Assembly: GCA_019119815.1 (NCBI GenBank)
Contig: DWWH01000058.1
Span: 1 to 32,063 of the forward strand
DNA length: 32,063 nt
Origin: Candidatus Eisenbergiella intestinipullorum
GTDB lineage: Bacteria > Bacillota > Clostridia > Lachnospirales > Lachnospiraceae
Direction of reading: 5' to 3'
Both the position numbers and the translations under genes were made by a program. Of this stretch, positions 1 through 7,619 are shown piece after piece (within the stretch, counting starts at the first letter, position 1; each line of letters opens with the position of its first letter). Below the pieces are notes generated by a model, which was not told where the DNA came from, did no database searches, and saw only the letters and a list, made by a program, of their open reading frames with translations.

Positions 1-101
1 TTATTCCTTTTTTGGAAAAAAGACATACTCCTGTCACATTTTTCCTGTATTCTAAAGGCAGATAGAGGAACAACACCTATCTCCCCCTCATAAAATAAGA
101 T

Positions 102-160
102 ACGAAGAAGCGCTTCTCCGGTCTGTTTCACACAGGAAATGCCGGGAAGCGCTTCTTCGT
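102..160 (-). terminator. Probable rho-independent terminator of the pfkB gene
   Basis: A long inverted repeat (102-121 against 142-160, one bulge) flanks a 20-nt loop. Read on the minus strand it follows the stop codon of the kinase gene at 245 and is followed by a T-rich stretch (complement of 89-100). A second GC-rich hairpin (195-216, gcccg/cgggc and cctgc/gcagg) lies closer to the stop and may assist. The remaining bases 1-88 are AT-rich; I see no gene or convincing promoter there. Confidence 0.7.
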
Positions 161-244
161 TCTCTGTCAGCCTCCGATATTACCGCCCGTGAATGCCCGT
201 CCTGCTGCAGGCGGGCCGGATGCTGCCGCAGCCCATTCCTCTTC

Positions 245-1186
245 TCAGCCCTGCTCCGGCTGCAGCCGCTCCACCACGACCTGGTCATACAGGCTTTCCG
301 CAAGCTCCTTCGGAACGCTCCCGCTTTCCAGGCAGGAAGCGCTGGCTGCGGACAAAGCCACCGCCCGCCGCAGCATTTCCTCTTCTCCCAGTCCGTCCAT
401 TCTGGACATGACCATCGAAGCGACAACACAGTCTCCGCAGCCCACCGTATTGCGGGTTCTCACGCGGGGAGGCCTGGCATAAAACAGCCCTTCTTTTCCG
501 GCCATCAGAAGACCTCTGTTTCCCAGCGACACAGCCGCCAAAGAAACGCCGTTCCTGCGCAGGAAGGCAGCCGCTTCCAGCAGCCCCTCCCTGCCGTTCA
601 GGCGGTGTCCGATCACATATTCCATTTCCCTGCGGTTCGGCTTGATCACCGCAGGCTCTGCGGCGATCCCCTTTCTCAGAAGCTCTCCGCTGCTGTCCAG
701 CACCGCTTCCTTTCCCTGCGCTGCCGCCCGGCGGATCAGTTCCGCATAGATCTCATCCGGAACGCCCCGGGGCGCACTGCCGGACAGGACCACAATGCTG
801 CAGTCCGGCAGCAGGCGGTCAAAGCGGTCCATGAATTCCTCCATTTCCGCCTCCGTGATCTGCGGACCCGGTTCCAGGATTTCCGTCACATAGCCGTTGT
901 CCGCCACGATGTTCATGCTGCTCCTGGTTTCCTGTGAGATCCTGACGAACTCACATTTCATGCCCGTCTCAAGCAGTTCCTTTTCGATCCACTGACCCGG
1001 AAAGCCTCCCAGGAACCCCGTCGCCGTCACCTCGCGGCCGTACTGCCTCAGGATCCGGCTCACATTGATCCCCTTTCCTCCTGCGATATTGGTCATGGAA
1101 CGCATCCGGTTCACCCTGCCACAGAACAGCTCTCCCGTCTGATAGGTCTTGTCCACCGCCGGATTCAATGTCACTGTCAGTATCAT
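245..1186 (-). CDS. pfkB: PfkB-family hexose/1-phosphofructokinase
   Basis: A 313-residue ribokinase-superfamily enzyme expected to phosphorylate a sugar phosphate with ATP in the cytoplasm (1-phosphofructokinase or tagatose-6-phosphate kinase type). It begins MILTVTLNPAVDKTY, the usual start of the 1-phosphofructokinase subfamily. It carries the glycine-rich substrate motif GGKGINVSR at residues 36-44 and the C-terminal anion-hole/catalytic motif NTVGCGDC at 247-253, with Asp252 as the expected base. Family members usually have GAGD here, so Cys250 is a variation. An in-frame Met 18 codons upstream is possible, but the chosen ATG matches the family start and has an agagg ribosome site 6 nt away. 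No PTS or fructose genes adjoin it, so the exact substrate cannot be assigned. It is separated from recJ by 244 bp of hairpin-rich spacer and is probably transcribed alone. Confidence 0.85.
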   Translation of the reverse strand: MILTVTLNPAVDKTYQTGELFCGRVNRMRSMTNIAGGKGINVSRILRQYGREVTATGFLGGFPGQWIEKELLETGMKCEFVRISQETRSSMNIVADNGYVTEILEPGPQITEAEMEEFMDRFDRLLPDCSIVVLSGSAPRGVPDEIYAELIRRAAAQGKEAVLDSSGELLRKGIAAEPAVIKPNRREMEYVIGHRLNGREGLLEAAAFLRRNGVSLAAVSLGNRGLLMAGKEGLFYARPPRVRTRNTVGCGDCVVASMVMSRMDGLGEEEMLRRAVALSAASASCLESGSVPKELAESLYDQVVVERLQPEQG

Positions 1187-1298
1187 ATGCGCCTCTGTTT
1201 CCGCCGAAGCCGGGGGACAGCCTGTCCCCTCCTCCGGCATTCTTTTTTCTCTGTTTTCTGATTCTATACTATCACAATACGGGACAGACAGGCAACAG

Positions 1299-1333
1299 GG
1301 AATCCTTCCTGCCGCCTACGGAATCCTTCCTGC
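1299..1333. repeat. Two 14-bp direct repeats upstream of pfkB
   Basis: ggaatccttcctgc occurs at 1299-1312 and again at 1320-1333, exactly 21 bp apart (about two helical turns). The pair sits 113-147 bp upstream of the pfkB start, between recJ and pfkB. It could be an operator pair or a leftover of repeat activity; nothing in the sequence decides this. Confidence 0.5.
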
Positions 1334-1334
1334 A

Positions 1335-1416
1335 GGTTCCTGTTCCCTGGCAAGCCAGCGGACAGGAACCCGGCCCGTCATTCCGGATCGCCTGCGGCGA
1401 TGGACGGGCCGGGTTC
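1335..1416. repeat. Tandem hairpin unit downstream of recJ (REP-like)
   Basis: Two adjoining hairpins share a few bases. The first pairs ggttcctgt (1335-1343) with acaggaacc (1362-1370), with an inner ctggc/gccag stem. The second pairs 1367-1379 with 1403-1415 over 13 perfect bp, with an inner atcgcc/ggcgat stem at 1387-1401. The unit ends 15 bp beyond the recJ stop, so it may help terminate recJ, but no T-tract follows on the minus strand. The core of the second hairpin recurs inverted at 7547-7580, which marks it as a dispersed repeat rather than a simple terminator. Confidence 0.6.
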
Positions 1417-1430
1417 GGGCCATAACTCTT

Positions 1431-3293
1431 TTACTGATACTGGCGCATCACAAGCTGAAGCCGGGATTCGCCCTTCCAGGTGTTCACGGACGGATAATAG
1501 GTTACGGACATGCGGATCGGTGTCTGAGCCTTCGCATCCGCCCTCTGCAGATCCGGCCCTTCCGCATTCTGTCCCCGGTTTCCTGCAAGAGAAGCACCGG
1601 CTAAAACGCCGGTGGAAAAACCCGTTCCGTACAGCCTGCGCACCGCATCTTTCCCAAATTTTTCTTCCATGCAGGCATTCATCGGCGCCGGATCGCCGAA
1701 CGCCATCATCTCCCAGCGTCTTCCCGCATCGTCCTGAACCGTAAAGCGCACCGCATTCCCGTTCTTTCCCAGCACCCGGGCGGACAGAAAGATCAGATCC
1801 TTCTGCGCGAACAGGGGCCTGGGGTTGCCGTTTCCGAAAGGCTCCAGCCGGTCCAGCTCCTCCACCAGAGAACGGGTGATATAGGAAACCGGCATGGGCA
1901 CGTCGATATGGACCCGTTCCTCCAGGTCCTGCGGCGTCAAAGTGCAGACCTCATTGATCCGTCTGCGGAAAAGCTCCACATCTTCCCCTCTGATGGAAAG
2001 TCCGGCCGCCATTTTATGACCGCCGTATCTGGTAAAAATCTCCCGGATCTTCGTCATCTCCTCGAACATGTGATAGGTCTCGATGGAACGGCCGCTTCCC
2101 TTCACTCCATCTTCCGCCCGGGTCAGCACAAAAACAGGCTTGTAATATTTCTCTCTCACCCGGCCTGCGATGATCCCGGCCAGGCTTTCATGACAGTCCG
2201 GCAGAAAAATAACCAGAACCCGGTCGCCGTTAAGCCCTTCCTCCTCCACCTGGGCTATGGCCTGCTTTACATATTCCTCCGTCATATCCTTACGGCTGTC
2301 GTTAAGCGCCTTTAATTCGGCAGCAGTCCGCACCGCTTCCGCTCTGTCCGGTTCCTCCAGAAGCTTCAGCGCCCGCACCGCCGTATCCAGCCGTCCCGTA
2401 GCGTTGATGCAGGGTCCCAGGACAAAACCGATGGTATAGGCGGTCAGCTTTTCCGGTTCGATATTGTTCACTTCCATCAGCGCCCGCAGCCCCTCGTTCG
2501 CCGTGTGTTTCATATGAGAAAGGCCATAACGGACGATGATCCGGTTTTCATCCAGAAGCTCCATCACGTCGCAGACCGTAGCAAAGGCCGCCAGTTCCAG
2601 AAGGCCGTCAAGAAAGTCTTTTTTTGTCTCCGACAGCCCCAGCTTCGTATACAGGCAGCAGACCAGCTTATAGGCTACCGCCGCACCGCAGATGCCTTTA
2701 AAGGGATAATGGTCCTTTTCCTGCTTCGGATCCACCACCACGTCGGCCGGGGGAAGCAGCCAGCATTTTTTTCCTTCCTTTTCCTCATAGGGCACCTCGT
2801 GATGGTCCGTCACGATGACAGTCATCCCTTTTTCCTTTGCCAGAGCGATCTCCCGGGAAGCCGCAATCCCGTTGTCACAGGTAAGGATCGTATCGATCCC
2901 GGCTGCAAAGGCGTCCAGGACCAGATGCTCGTTGAGTCCATATCCGTCTTTCATCCGGTCGGGGATCGCCGTGTCCGCATCCGCTCCGGCTTCCTTCAGT
3001 CCCTGGTGCAGGATGCAGGCCGAACAGACGCCGTCCGCATCATAGTCTCCGATGATGCGGATCTTTTTTTTCTCCTGTATCTTTCTCTGCAGTAGCTCCG
3101 CCGCCTCCTCCATTCCCAAAAGCAGCTGCGGCGGATACAGATCCTGCAGCGTCCCATACAAAAACTTCTGAAATTCCTCCTCCCGCGTCAGGCCCCGGTT
3201 TCTCAGGATCCTCGCCGTCACCGGGCTGATGCCGAAGGTTTCCGCAATTTTTTTAAAATCCGCCTTCTTGGCGGCAACAAACCATTTCGCCAT
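1431..3293 (-). CDS. recJ: Single-stranded-DNA-specific exonuclease RecJ
   Basis: A 620-residue DHH/DHHA1 phosphoesterase that degrades single-stranded DNA 5' to 3' in recombination and repair. Metal-binding motifs are visible in order: GDYDADG (82-88), TCDNGI (138-143), TDHHE (162-166). The DHHA1 part follows with GSGRS (399-403) and GGHKMAAG (424-431), and the OB-fold region comes after about residue 460. Length is close to that of typical RecJ. The reading frame is open 35 codons further upstream, but the ATG at 3293 gives the family-like start MAKWFVAAKK and is preceded by purine-rich aggagaagaaaagaag. It follows secDF by 132 bp, an arrangement common in clostridia, and may be read through from that operon. 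Confidence 0.9.
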   Translation of the reverse strand: MAKWFVAAKKADFKKIAETFGISPVTARILRNRGLTREEEFQKFLYGTLQDLYPPQLLLGMEEAAELLQRKIQEKKKIRIIGDYDADGVCSACILHQGLKEAGADADTAIPDRMKDGYGLNEHLVLDAFAAGIDTILTCDNGIAASREIALAKEKGMTVIVTDHHEVPYEEKEGKKCWLLPPADVVVDPKQEKDHYPFKGICGAAVAYKLVCCLYTKLGLSETKKDFLDGLLELAAFATVCDVMELLDENRIIVRYGLSHMKHTANEGLRALMEVNNIEPEKLTAYTIGFVLGPCINATGRLDTAVRALKLLEEPDRAEAVRTAAELKALNDSRKDMTEEYVKQAIAQVEEEGLNGDRVLVIFLPDCHESLAGIIAGRVREKYYKPVFVLTRAEDGVKGSGRSIETYHMFEEMTKIREIFTRYGGHKMAAGLSIRGEDVELFRRRINEVCTLTPQDLEERVHIDVPMPVSYITRSLVEELDRLEPFGNGNPRPLFAQKDLIFLSARVLGKNGNAVRFTVQDDAGRRWEMMAFGDPAPMNACMEEKFGKDAVRRLYGTGFSTGVLAGASLAGNRGQNAEGPDLQRADAKAQTPIRMSVTYYPSVNTWKGESRLQLVMRQYQ

Positions 3294-3425
3294 GCTCTTC
3301 TTTTCTTCTCCTGAAAAAAATATGGAGGGCGCGCTGCCGGACGGCTTTTCGCCCGGCAGAACATCCTCCATGCTCATTCTTCTGTTTCGGAAGGTCAATG
3401 CTTCCCTAAATGGGGCATACCGCCG

Positions 3426-5612
3426 TCATGCCTTCGCCTTTTTTGCGGTCTTTGCGGTACCCTGCTCTTTTTTCTTCCCGCCGATCTTTCTCAGGACCAG
3501 CCAGAGCGCTCCGGTGATGCACACGGAGGAATAGGTTCCGCAGGCGATGCCGATCATCAGAGGCAGGGCGAACTCCCGGATGGAGCTGACGCCGATCACA
3601 TACAGCACGGCCACCATGATGAAGGTGGTCAGAGAGGTAAAGATGCTCCTGGAGAGCGTCTGCGTGATACTGCGGTTCACCAGCTCCGGCAGATCTCCGG
3701 TGCCTTCTGCCCGCATATTTTCACGGATACGGTCGAAGATCACGATGGTGGCGTTGATGGAATAACCCACGATGGTCAGGATGCAGGCGATGAAGGTGCT
3801 TCCCACGGAAACCCTCGCCACCGCATAGAAAGCCACCACAACGAGCACATCGTGGATCAGGGCCGCCACTGCGCTCGCGCCGAAGCGCACGTCCTTAAAG
3901 CGGAACCACACGTAGATCAGCATGAAGAACGCCGACACCAGCACCGCGATAAACGCCTCCTGCCGGGTCTCTCCGCTGATGGTGGAGCTGATCGACTCCG
4001 CCGTGATCGTGGAGGCATCCACGCCAAAGCTGTCCGCGAGCATCTGGCTCATTTCTTCTCTTTCCTCCACATTCAGAGTCCTGGTCTTAAAGATCACCTG
4101 CGTGGTCCCCTGCACCTTCTGGGTCTGCACATTGCCGTCCCCGGTGATGTCCTCGATGAGAGGGACCACCTGCGTATCCAGCTCTTCGATGCTCATATCC
4201 TCATTAAAAGTCACACTGGTGGAGGTGCCGCCTACAAACTCCAGGCTGTAATTGAGCGGCTGACCGTCACGAACCTGATGGATTCCCATGAACACAAAGC
4301 CCGCCGCGATCACCGCGATGGAGGCGGTAAAGAAAACGGCCTTTTTGGAAACAAAATTTATGACCTTTTTTTCCCTGGCCTTTCCATAGAACTTTTCATC
4401 CCGGATGCCCAGCGCATAGAAGGCGTTCATCAGGCTTCTGGTCACAAATAGCGCCGTAAACATGGAAACCACGATACCGAGCGCCAGCGTCTGCGCGAAG
4501 CCGCGCACCGTTCCGGATCCCAGGAAGCCCAGAACCGCCGCCGCGATCAGCGTGGTCACGTTTCCGTCGATGATGGCGGAAAGCGCCTTCTGGAAGCCGA
4601 TCTTCATGGCCGCCTTCACCGTCTTGCCCGCCGCGATCTCTTCCCGGATGCGGGCGAAGATGATCACGTTCGCGTCCACCGCCATGCCGATGGAAAGAAT
4701 GATGCCTGCCACACCGGGCAAGGTCAGTGTGATGTCGAAGCCGTACAGCAGAAATACGGTGATTTCCACATACAGGCACAGGGCCAGCGCACTCGCCAGG
4801 CCGGGGATCCAGTATACCGCGATCATGAAGATCATGACGATGGCCATTCCGATCGCTCCCGCGATCAGGCTTCTCTCGATCGCCTCGCTTCCCAGCTGGG
4901 CTCCTACCACGTTGGAGCGCAGCTCCTCCAGCTCCAGGCTCAGGCCGCCGATGCGGATGGTGGAAGCCAGATTCTGCGCCTCCTCAAAGGAAGCCATTCC
5001 CGTGATCACAGCCTGTCCATCCGTGATGGGATCATTCACCGCCGGAGAGCTGACCACTTCGCCGTCATAGATGATGTAAATGATGTCATGGGTGGGCGCA
5101 GCCGCTTCCGTAGCTTCTGCGAACTTCTTCGTGCCCTCCTCTGTCATGGTAAGCTGAACGACGGGAGTCTGGTTGCCCAGGCTGTCGGTCTGATAACCTG
5201 CCTGCGCATCCGCGATGTCCGTTCCGTCCAGGACCGTATTTCCTTCTGAATCCTGGAAGGTCAGAGATCCGGGCCTTCCCAGCTCCTCCAGCACCGCGTT
5301 CGCGTCGGACACGCCGGGGATCTCGATGTTGATCCGGTCAGAGCCCTCCTGATATACCTGTGCCTCGGTGGAATATCCCTCCACACGCTGCTGCAGCTTA
5401 TAGATGGTGTCGCTCATATCCGCACTGTCCGGCTCCTCGTCTCCCACCACCTGATAGGTGATGCTCACGCCGCCCGCCAGATCAAGCCCCTGCTTGATGC
5501 TGGCTGCAGAACCGGAATGATCTGCACCCACGCCGAAAACGGACACATAGCCCAGCCCGGCGAGCAGGACAAAAAACACGATGAGCGTCAGAATGCCTTT
5601 TTTCCTGTTCAT
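3426..5612 (-). CDS. secDF: Fused protein translocase subunit SecDF
   Basis: A 728-residue membrane protein joining SecD and SecF, which use the proton-motive force to assist SecYEG/SecA export. The first membrane segment is at about 8-28. Motif QGLDLAGG (41-48) matches SecD region D1. The large periplasmic-type P1 domain covers about 50-235. SecD membrane segments fill about 245-400, including the conserved GMAVDANVIIFARIREE stretch. SecF begins near residue 417 with its own first membrane segment, LNYSLEFVGGTS and the equivalent GYSINATIVIFDRIREN stretch. The C-terminus is a Lys/Ala-rich cytoplasmic tail. The start has a good ribosome site (aaaggag). The gene begins 12 bp after the scfB stop, so the two are co-transcribed. 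This neighbourhood suggests the export machinery may handle the matured peptide; that is inference. Confidence 0.93.
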   Translation of the reverse strand: MNRKKGILTLIVFFVLLAGLGYVSVFGVGADHSGSAASIKQGLDLAGGVSITYQVVGDEEPDSADMSDTIYKLQQRVEGYSTEAQVYQEGSDRINIEIPGVSDANAVLEELGRPGSLTFQDSEGNTVLDGTDIADAQAGYQTDSLGNQTPVVQLTMTEEGTKKFAEATEAAAPTHDIIYIIYDGEVVSSPAVNDPITDGQAVITGMASFEEAQNLASTIRIGGLSLELEELRSNVVGAQLGSEAIERSLIAGAIGMAIVMIFMIAVYWIPGLASALALCLYVEITVFLLYGFDITLTLPGVAGIILSIGMAVDANVIIFARIREEIAAGKTVKAAMKIGFQKALSAIIDGNVTTLIAAAVLGFLGSGTVRGFAQTLALGIVVSMFTALFVTRSLMNAFYALGIRDEKFYGKAREKKVINFVSKKAVFFTASIAVIAAGFVFMGIHQVRDGQPLNYSLEFVGGTSTSVTFNEDMSIEELDTQVVPLIEDITGDGNVQTQKVQGTTQVIFKTRTLNVEEREEMSQMLADSFGVDASTITAESISSTISGETRQEAFIAVLVSAFFMLIYVWFRFKDVRFGASAVAALIHDVLVVVAFYAVARVSVGSTFIACILTIVGYSINATIVIFDRIRENMRAEGTGDLPELVNRSITQTLSRSIFTSLTTFIMVAVLYVIGVSSIREFALPLMIGIACGTYSSVCITGALWLVLRKIGGKKKEQGTAKTAKKAKA

Positions 5613-5624
5613 TTCCTTTCTCCT

Positions 5625-7028
5625 TTAGTTCTCTTCGTCAGCCAGAGCCGCTTTGATCATAATCGCGCATTCCACGCGCTTTCTTTGCAGCTCACAGCCG
5701 ATCTCATAACAGCCGTTGATGTCTCCGGAAAAATTCCAGGCGTTCGCCGCGCAGCCGCCGCTGCAGTAAAATTTAGCAAAGCAGTCCTTACATTTTTCTT
5801 TCGTATACACATTGCAGCTTTTGAACCGGTCCCGGATGTCCTCCCTGGTGATCCCCTCGTCCACATTGCCCATCAGGAATTCCTCCTGGCCGACAAACTG
5901 ATGGCAGGGATACAGATCTCCCCAGGGCGTTACCGCCAGGTATTCTGTTCCCGAACCGCAGCCGGACAGCCGCTTCGCCACGCATGGCCCGCCGCTCAGA
6001 TCGATCATATAATGGAAGAAATTCACGCCTTTTCCTTCCTTATGCCGCTTAATCAGCTCCACTGCCAGCCGGTCATATTCTTCCAGGATCGCCGGAACGT
6101 CCTCTTCCCGGATCGCATACGGCTCCTTCGGATCGGCTACCACGGGCTCCACGGAAAGCTGCTCGAAACCAAGATCCGCCAGATGCTTCACGTCCTCCGC
6201 GAAATCCAGATTGTAATGGGTAAACGTGCCCCGGGCATAATAGTTGAACTGACCTCTGCTGTCGGCAAGCTTCTGGAATTTGGGAACGATCTCATCATAG
6301 CTTCCCTGGCCGCCCCGGTGCGGGCGCATCCGGTCATTCACTTCCTTACGTCCGTCGATGCTGAGGACGACATTCGCCATTTCCCGATTCAAAAACTCCT
6401 GGATCTCGTCGTTTAACAGGACGCCGTTGGTGGTCAGCGTAAAACGGAACTTCTTGTGATGCGGCTCCTCCAGGCTTCTGCCATAGGCCACCAGATCCTT
6501 GACCACCTGCCAGTTCATCAGCGGCTCTCCGCCGAAGAAATCCACCTCCAGGTTCACCCGGTTTCCGGAAGAGGCCACCAGGAAGTCCAGCGCCTTCTTT
6601 CCCACCTCATAGCTCATGATCGCCCGCCTTCCGTGGTACTCCCCTTCCTCCGCAAAGCAGTAGCGGCAGGCCAGATTGCAGTCATGGGCCACATGCAGGC
6701 ACAGCGCCTTCACCACAGTCTGACGGTTTTTGAAGTCCCCGATATATTTTTCATAGATGTCCTCGGTGAAAAGCTGTTCCGCCTCTGCGAGCTCCAGGAT
6801 CTCCTCCACCGCCTCCGAAAGCTCCTGCCCGGAAAAAGAGTCCGTGCCCTCCGCTTCCAGCAGTTCCTTCACGCCGTCGAGCATTTCCTGCCTGTCCCGC
6901 ACTCCCTGTGCAAACAGCTTCTCCGCCTTCGGCAGGACCTCATAAACACAATCGTCCACAACATGCACGCTTCCGCTGTTGACATCCATCACGATGTTGT
7001 AGCCGTTGTTTCTGTACTGATGTATCAC
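5625..7028 (-). CDS. scfB: Radical SAM SCIFF (six-cysteine peptide) maturase ScfB
   Basis: A 467-residue radical S-adenosylmethionine enzyme that installs thioether crosslinks on the ScfA peptide (a ranthipeptide). The N-terminal 100 or so residues fit the peptide-recognition domain of these maturases. The radical SAM cluster motif is CNLACRYC, with Cys117, Cys121 and Cys124, followed by GGEP (166-169). The C-terminal SPASM region is Cys-rich (Cys349, 357, 375, 405, 413, 416, 422, 426, 440, 445), enough for two auxiliary iron-sulfur clusters. The start MIHQYRNNGYNIVMDVNSG is typical of the family. It lies 102 bp downstream of scfA and 12 bp upstream of secDF. The assignment is firm because precursor and maturase are adjacent and both carry diagnostic motifs; the biological role of the product is not settled by the sequence. 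Confidence 0.95.
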   Translation of the reverse strand: MIHQYRNNGYNIVMDVNSGSVHVVDDCVYEVLPKAEKLFAQGVRDRQEMLDGVKELLEAEGTDSFSGQELSEAVEEILELAEAEQLFTEDIYEKYIGDFKNRQTVVKALCLHVAHDCNLACRYCFAEEGEYHGRRAIMSYEVGKKALDFLVASSGNRVNLEVDFFGGEPLMNWQVVKDLVAYGRSLEEPHHKKFRFTLTTNGVLLNDEIQEFLNREMANVVLSIDGRKEVNDRMRPHRGGQGSYDEIVPKFQKLADSRGQFNYYARGTFTHYNLDFAEDVKHLADLGFEQLSVEPVVADPKEPYAIREEDVPAILEEYDRLAVELIKRHKEGKGVNFFHYMIDLSGGPCVAKRLSGCGSGTEYLAVTPWGDLYPCHQFVGQEEFLMGNVDEGITREDIRDRFKSCNVYTKEKCKDCFAKFYCSGGCAANAWNFSGDINGCYEIGCELQRKRVECAIMIKAALADEEN

Positions 7029-7068
7029 TGAATTTTTTCCTTTCTACCCAATTATCCTTTGACGTATA

Positions 7069-7097
7069 ATAAGCAGCGACATTCCATCGCTGCTTAT
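7069..7097 (-). promoter_or_regulatory. Stem-loop between scfA and scfB
   Basis: An 11-bp perfect stem (7069-7079 with 7087-7097) has a 7-nt loop, in the 102-bp gap between the peptide gene and its maturase. No T-tract follows on the minus strand, so it is more likely a partial terminator or an mRNA-stabilising/processing element that keeps scfA transcript in excess over scfB than a full stop. Confidence 0.6.
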
Positions 7098-7130
7098 AAG
7101 AACCGTTTTCGGTTGTCCGTCTCAGGCCGC

Positions 7131-7274
7131 TTATTTCATCTTCTCGCAGCTCTGATTTCCTACCGTGCAGGAAGTCTTGCATGCAGACTGGCAGGATGTC
7201 TGGCATTCTCCGCATCCGCCCTTCTTCATGGATTCCTTCAGGTTTCTCGTGCTCAGTGTCTTGATGTGCTTCAT
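7131..7274 (-). CDS. scfA: Six-cysteine peptide SCIFF precursor ScfA
   Basis: A 47-residue ribosomal peptide precursor. It starts MKHIKTLSTRNLKESMKKGG, a leader highly conserved across clostridia, and continues into a core with exactly six cysteines (21, 24, 28, 32, 36, 43) before ending CEKMK. This is the six-cysteines-in-forty-five pattern that gives the family its name. Cysteines become thioether-linked to acceptor residues (Thr in characterised members) by the neighbouring radical SAM enzyme. A strong ribosome site, aaggagg, stands 7 nt before the ATG, and an extended -10 promoter lies just upstream. It is first in the scfA-scfB-secDF operon. Confidence 0.95.
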   Translation of the reverse strand: MKHIKTLSTRNLKESMKKGGCGECQTSCQSACKTSCTVGNQSCEKMK

Positions 7275-7308
7275 ACGATCGCCTCCTTACTGCTCCATTA
7301 TCCCAGTA

Positions 7309-7337
7309 AGTATAGCATAGATTTTTCTGTCAGAAAA
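7309..7337 (-). promoter_or_regulatory. Promoter of the scfA-scfB-secDF operon
   Basis: On the minus strand, TGCTATACT (complement of 7309-7317) is an extended -10 box. A weak -35, TTTTCT (7332-7337), is separated from TATACT by 17 bp. Transcription would start near 7302, about 28 nt before the scfA ATG. The mobile repeat at 7367 begins just upstream. Confidence 0.65.
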
Positions 7338-7366
7338 GTATTTTTGTTAAAAAATTCTTGGTTTTC

Positions 7367-7501
7367 GTTACAGCTCAGCCTTCGGCCGAGCTGTAACGGC
7401 ATCCGGCCATTCCAAGCGCTTCGCGCCAGGCCGGATGCTTCCAGCCGGTCTGTTTTCATACGGTCTGTGCAGTAAATGCGCAGACCTGGCTGAGCAGTAA
7501 C
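7367..7501 (+). mobile_element. 135-bp miniature inverted-repeat element, copy 1
   Basis: The ends are terminal inverted repeats: gttacagctcagcc (7367-7380) and ggctgagcagtaac (7488-7501), 13 of 14 bases complementary. The element is flanked by a perfect 8-bp direct repeat, tggttttc, at 7359-7366 and 7502-7509, as expected of a target-site duplication. Inside are three hairpins: 7367-7376 with 7388-7397; 7399-7408 with 7429-7438, both 10 bp perfect; and 7462-7471 with 7477-7486. There is no coding capacity. A copy differing at 7 of 135 positions lies at 21908. It sits between the membrane-protein gene ending at 7620 and the scfA promoter. Confidence 0.85.
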
Positions 7502-7546
7502 TGGTTTTCGGAATCAGGACTGCGAAGCCGTCCCCTGCCTTCTTTC

Positions 7547-7580
7547 GGCCTGTCTGGCGCCGCAGGCCATCCGGAATGAC
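7547..7580 (-). repeat. Hairpin repeat, second copy of the 1377-1410 core
   Basis: Read on the minus strand, this 34-base stretch matches plus-strand 1377-1410 at about 29 positions, with a nearly unbroken shared core gtcattccggat-gcctgcggcg. It also folds as a hairpin (ggcctg/caggcc and ctgtc/gacag). It lies 40 bp beyond the stop of the membrane-protein gene at 7620 and may double as its terminator, though no T-tract is present. Confidence 0.6.
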
Positions 7581-7619
7581 AGCCGCAGCCTGCGTCCGTC
7601 CGCAGCGCATCTCTCCCTT

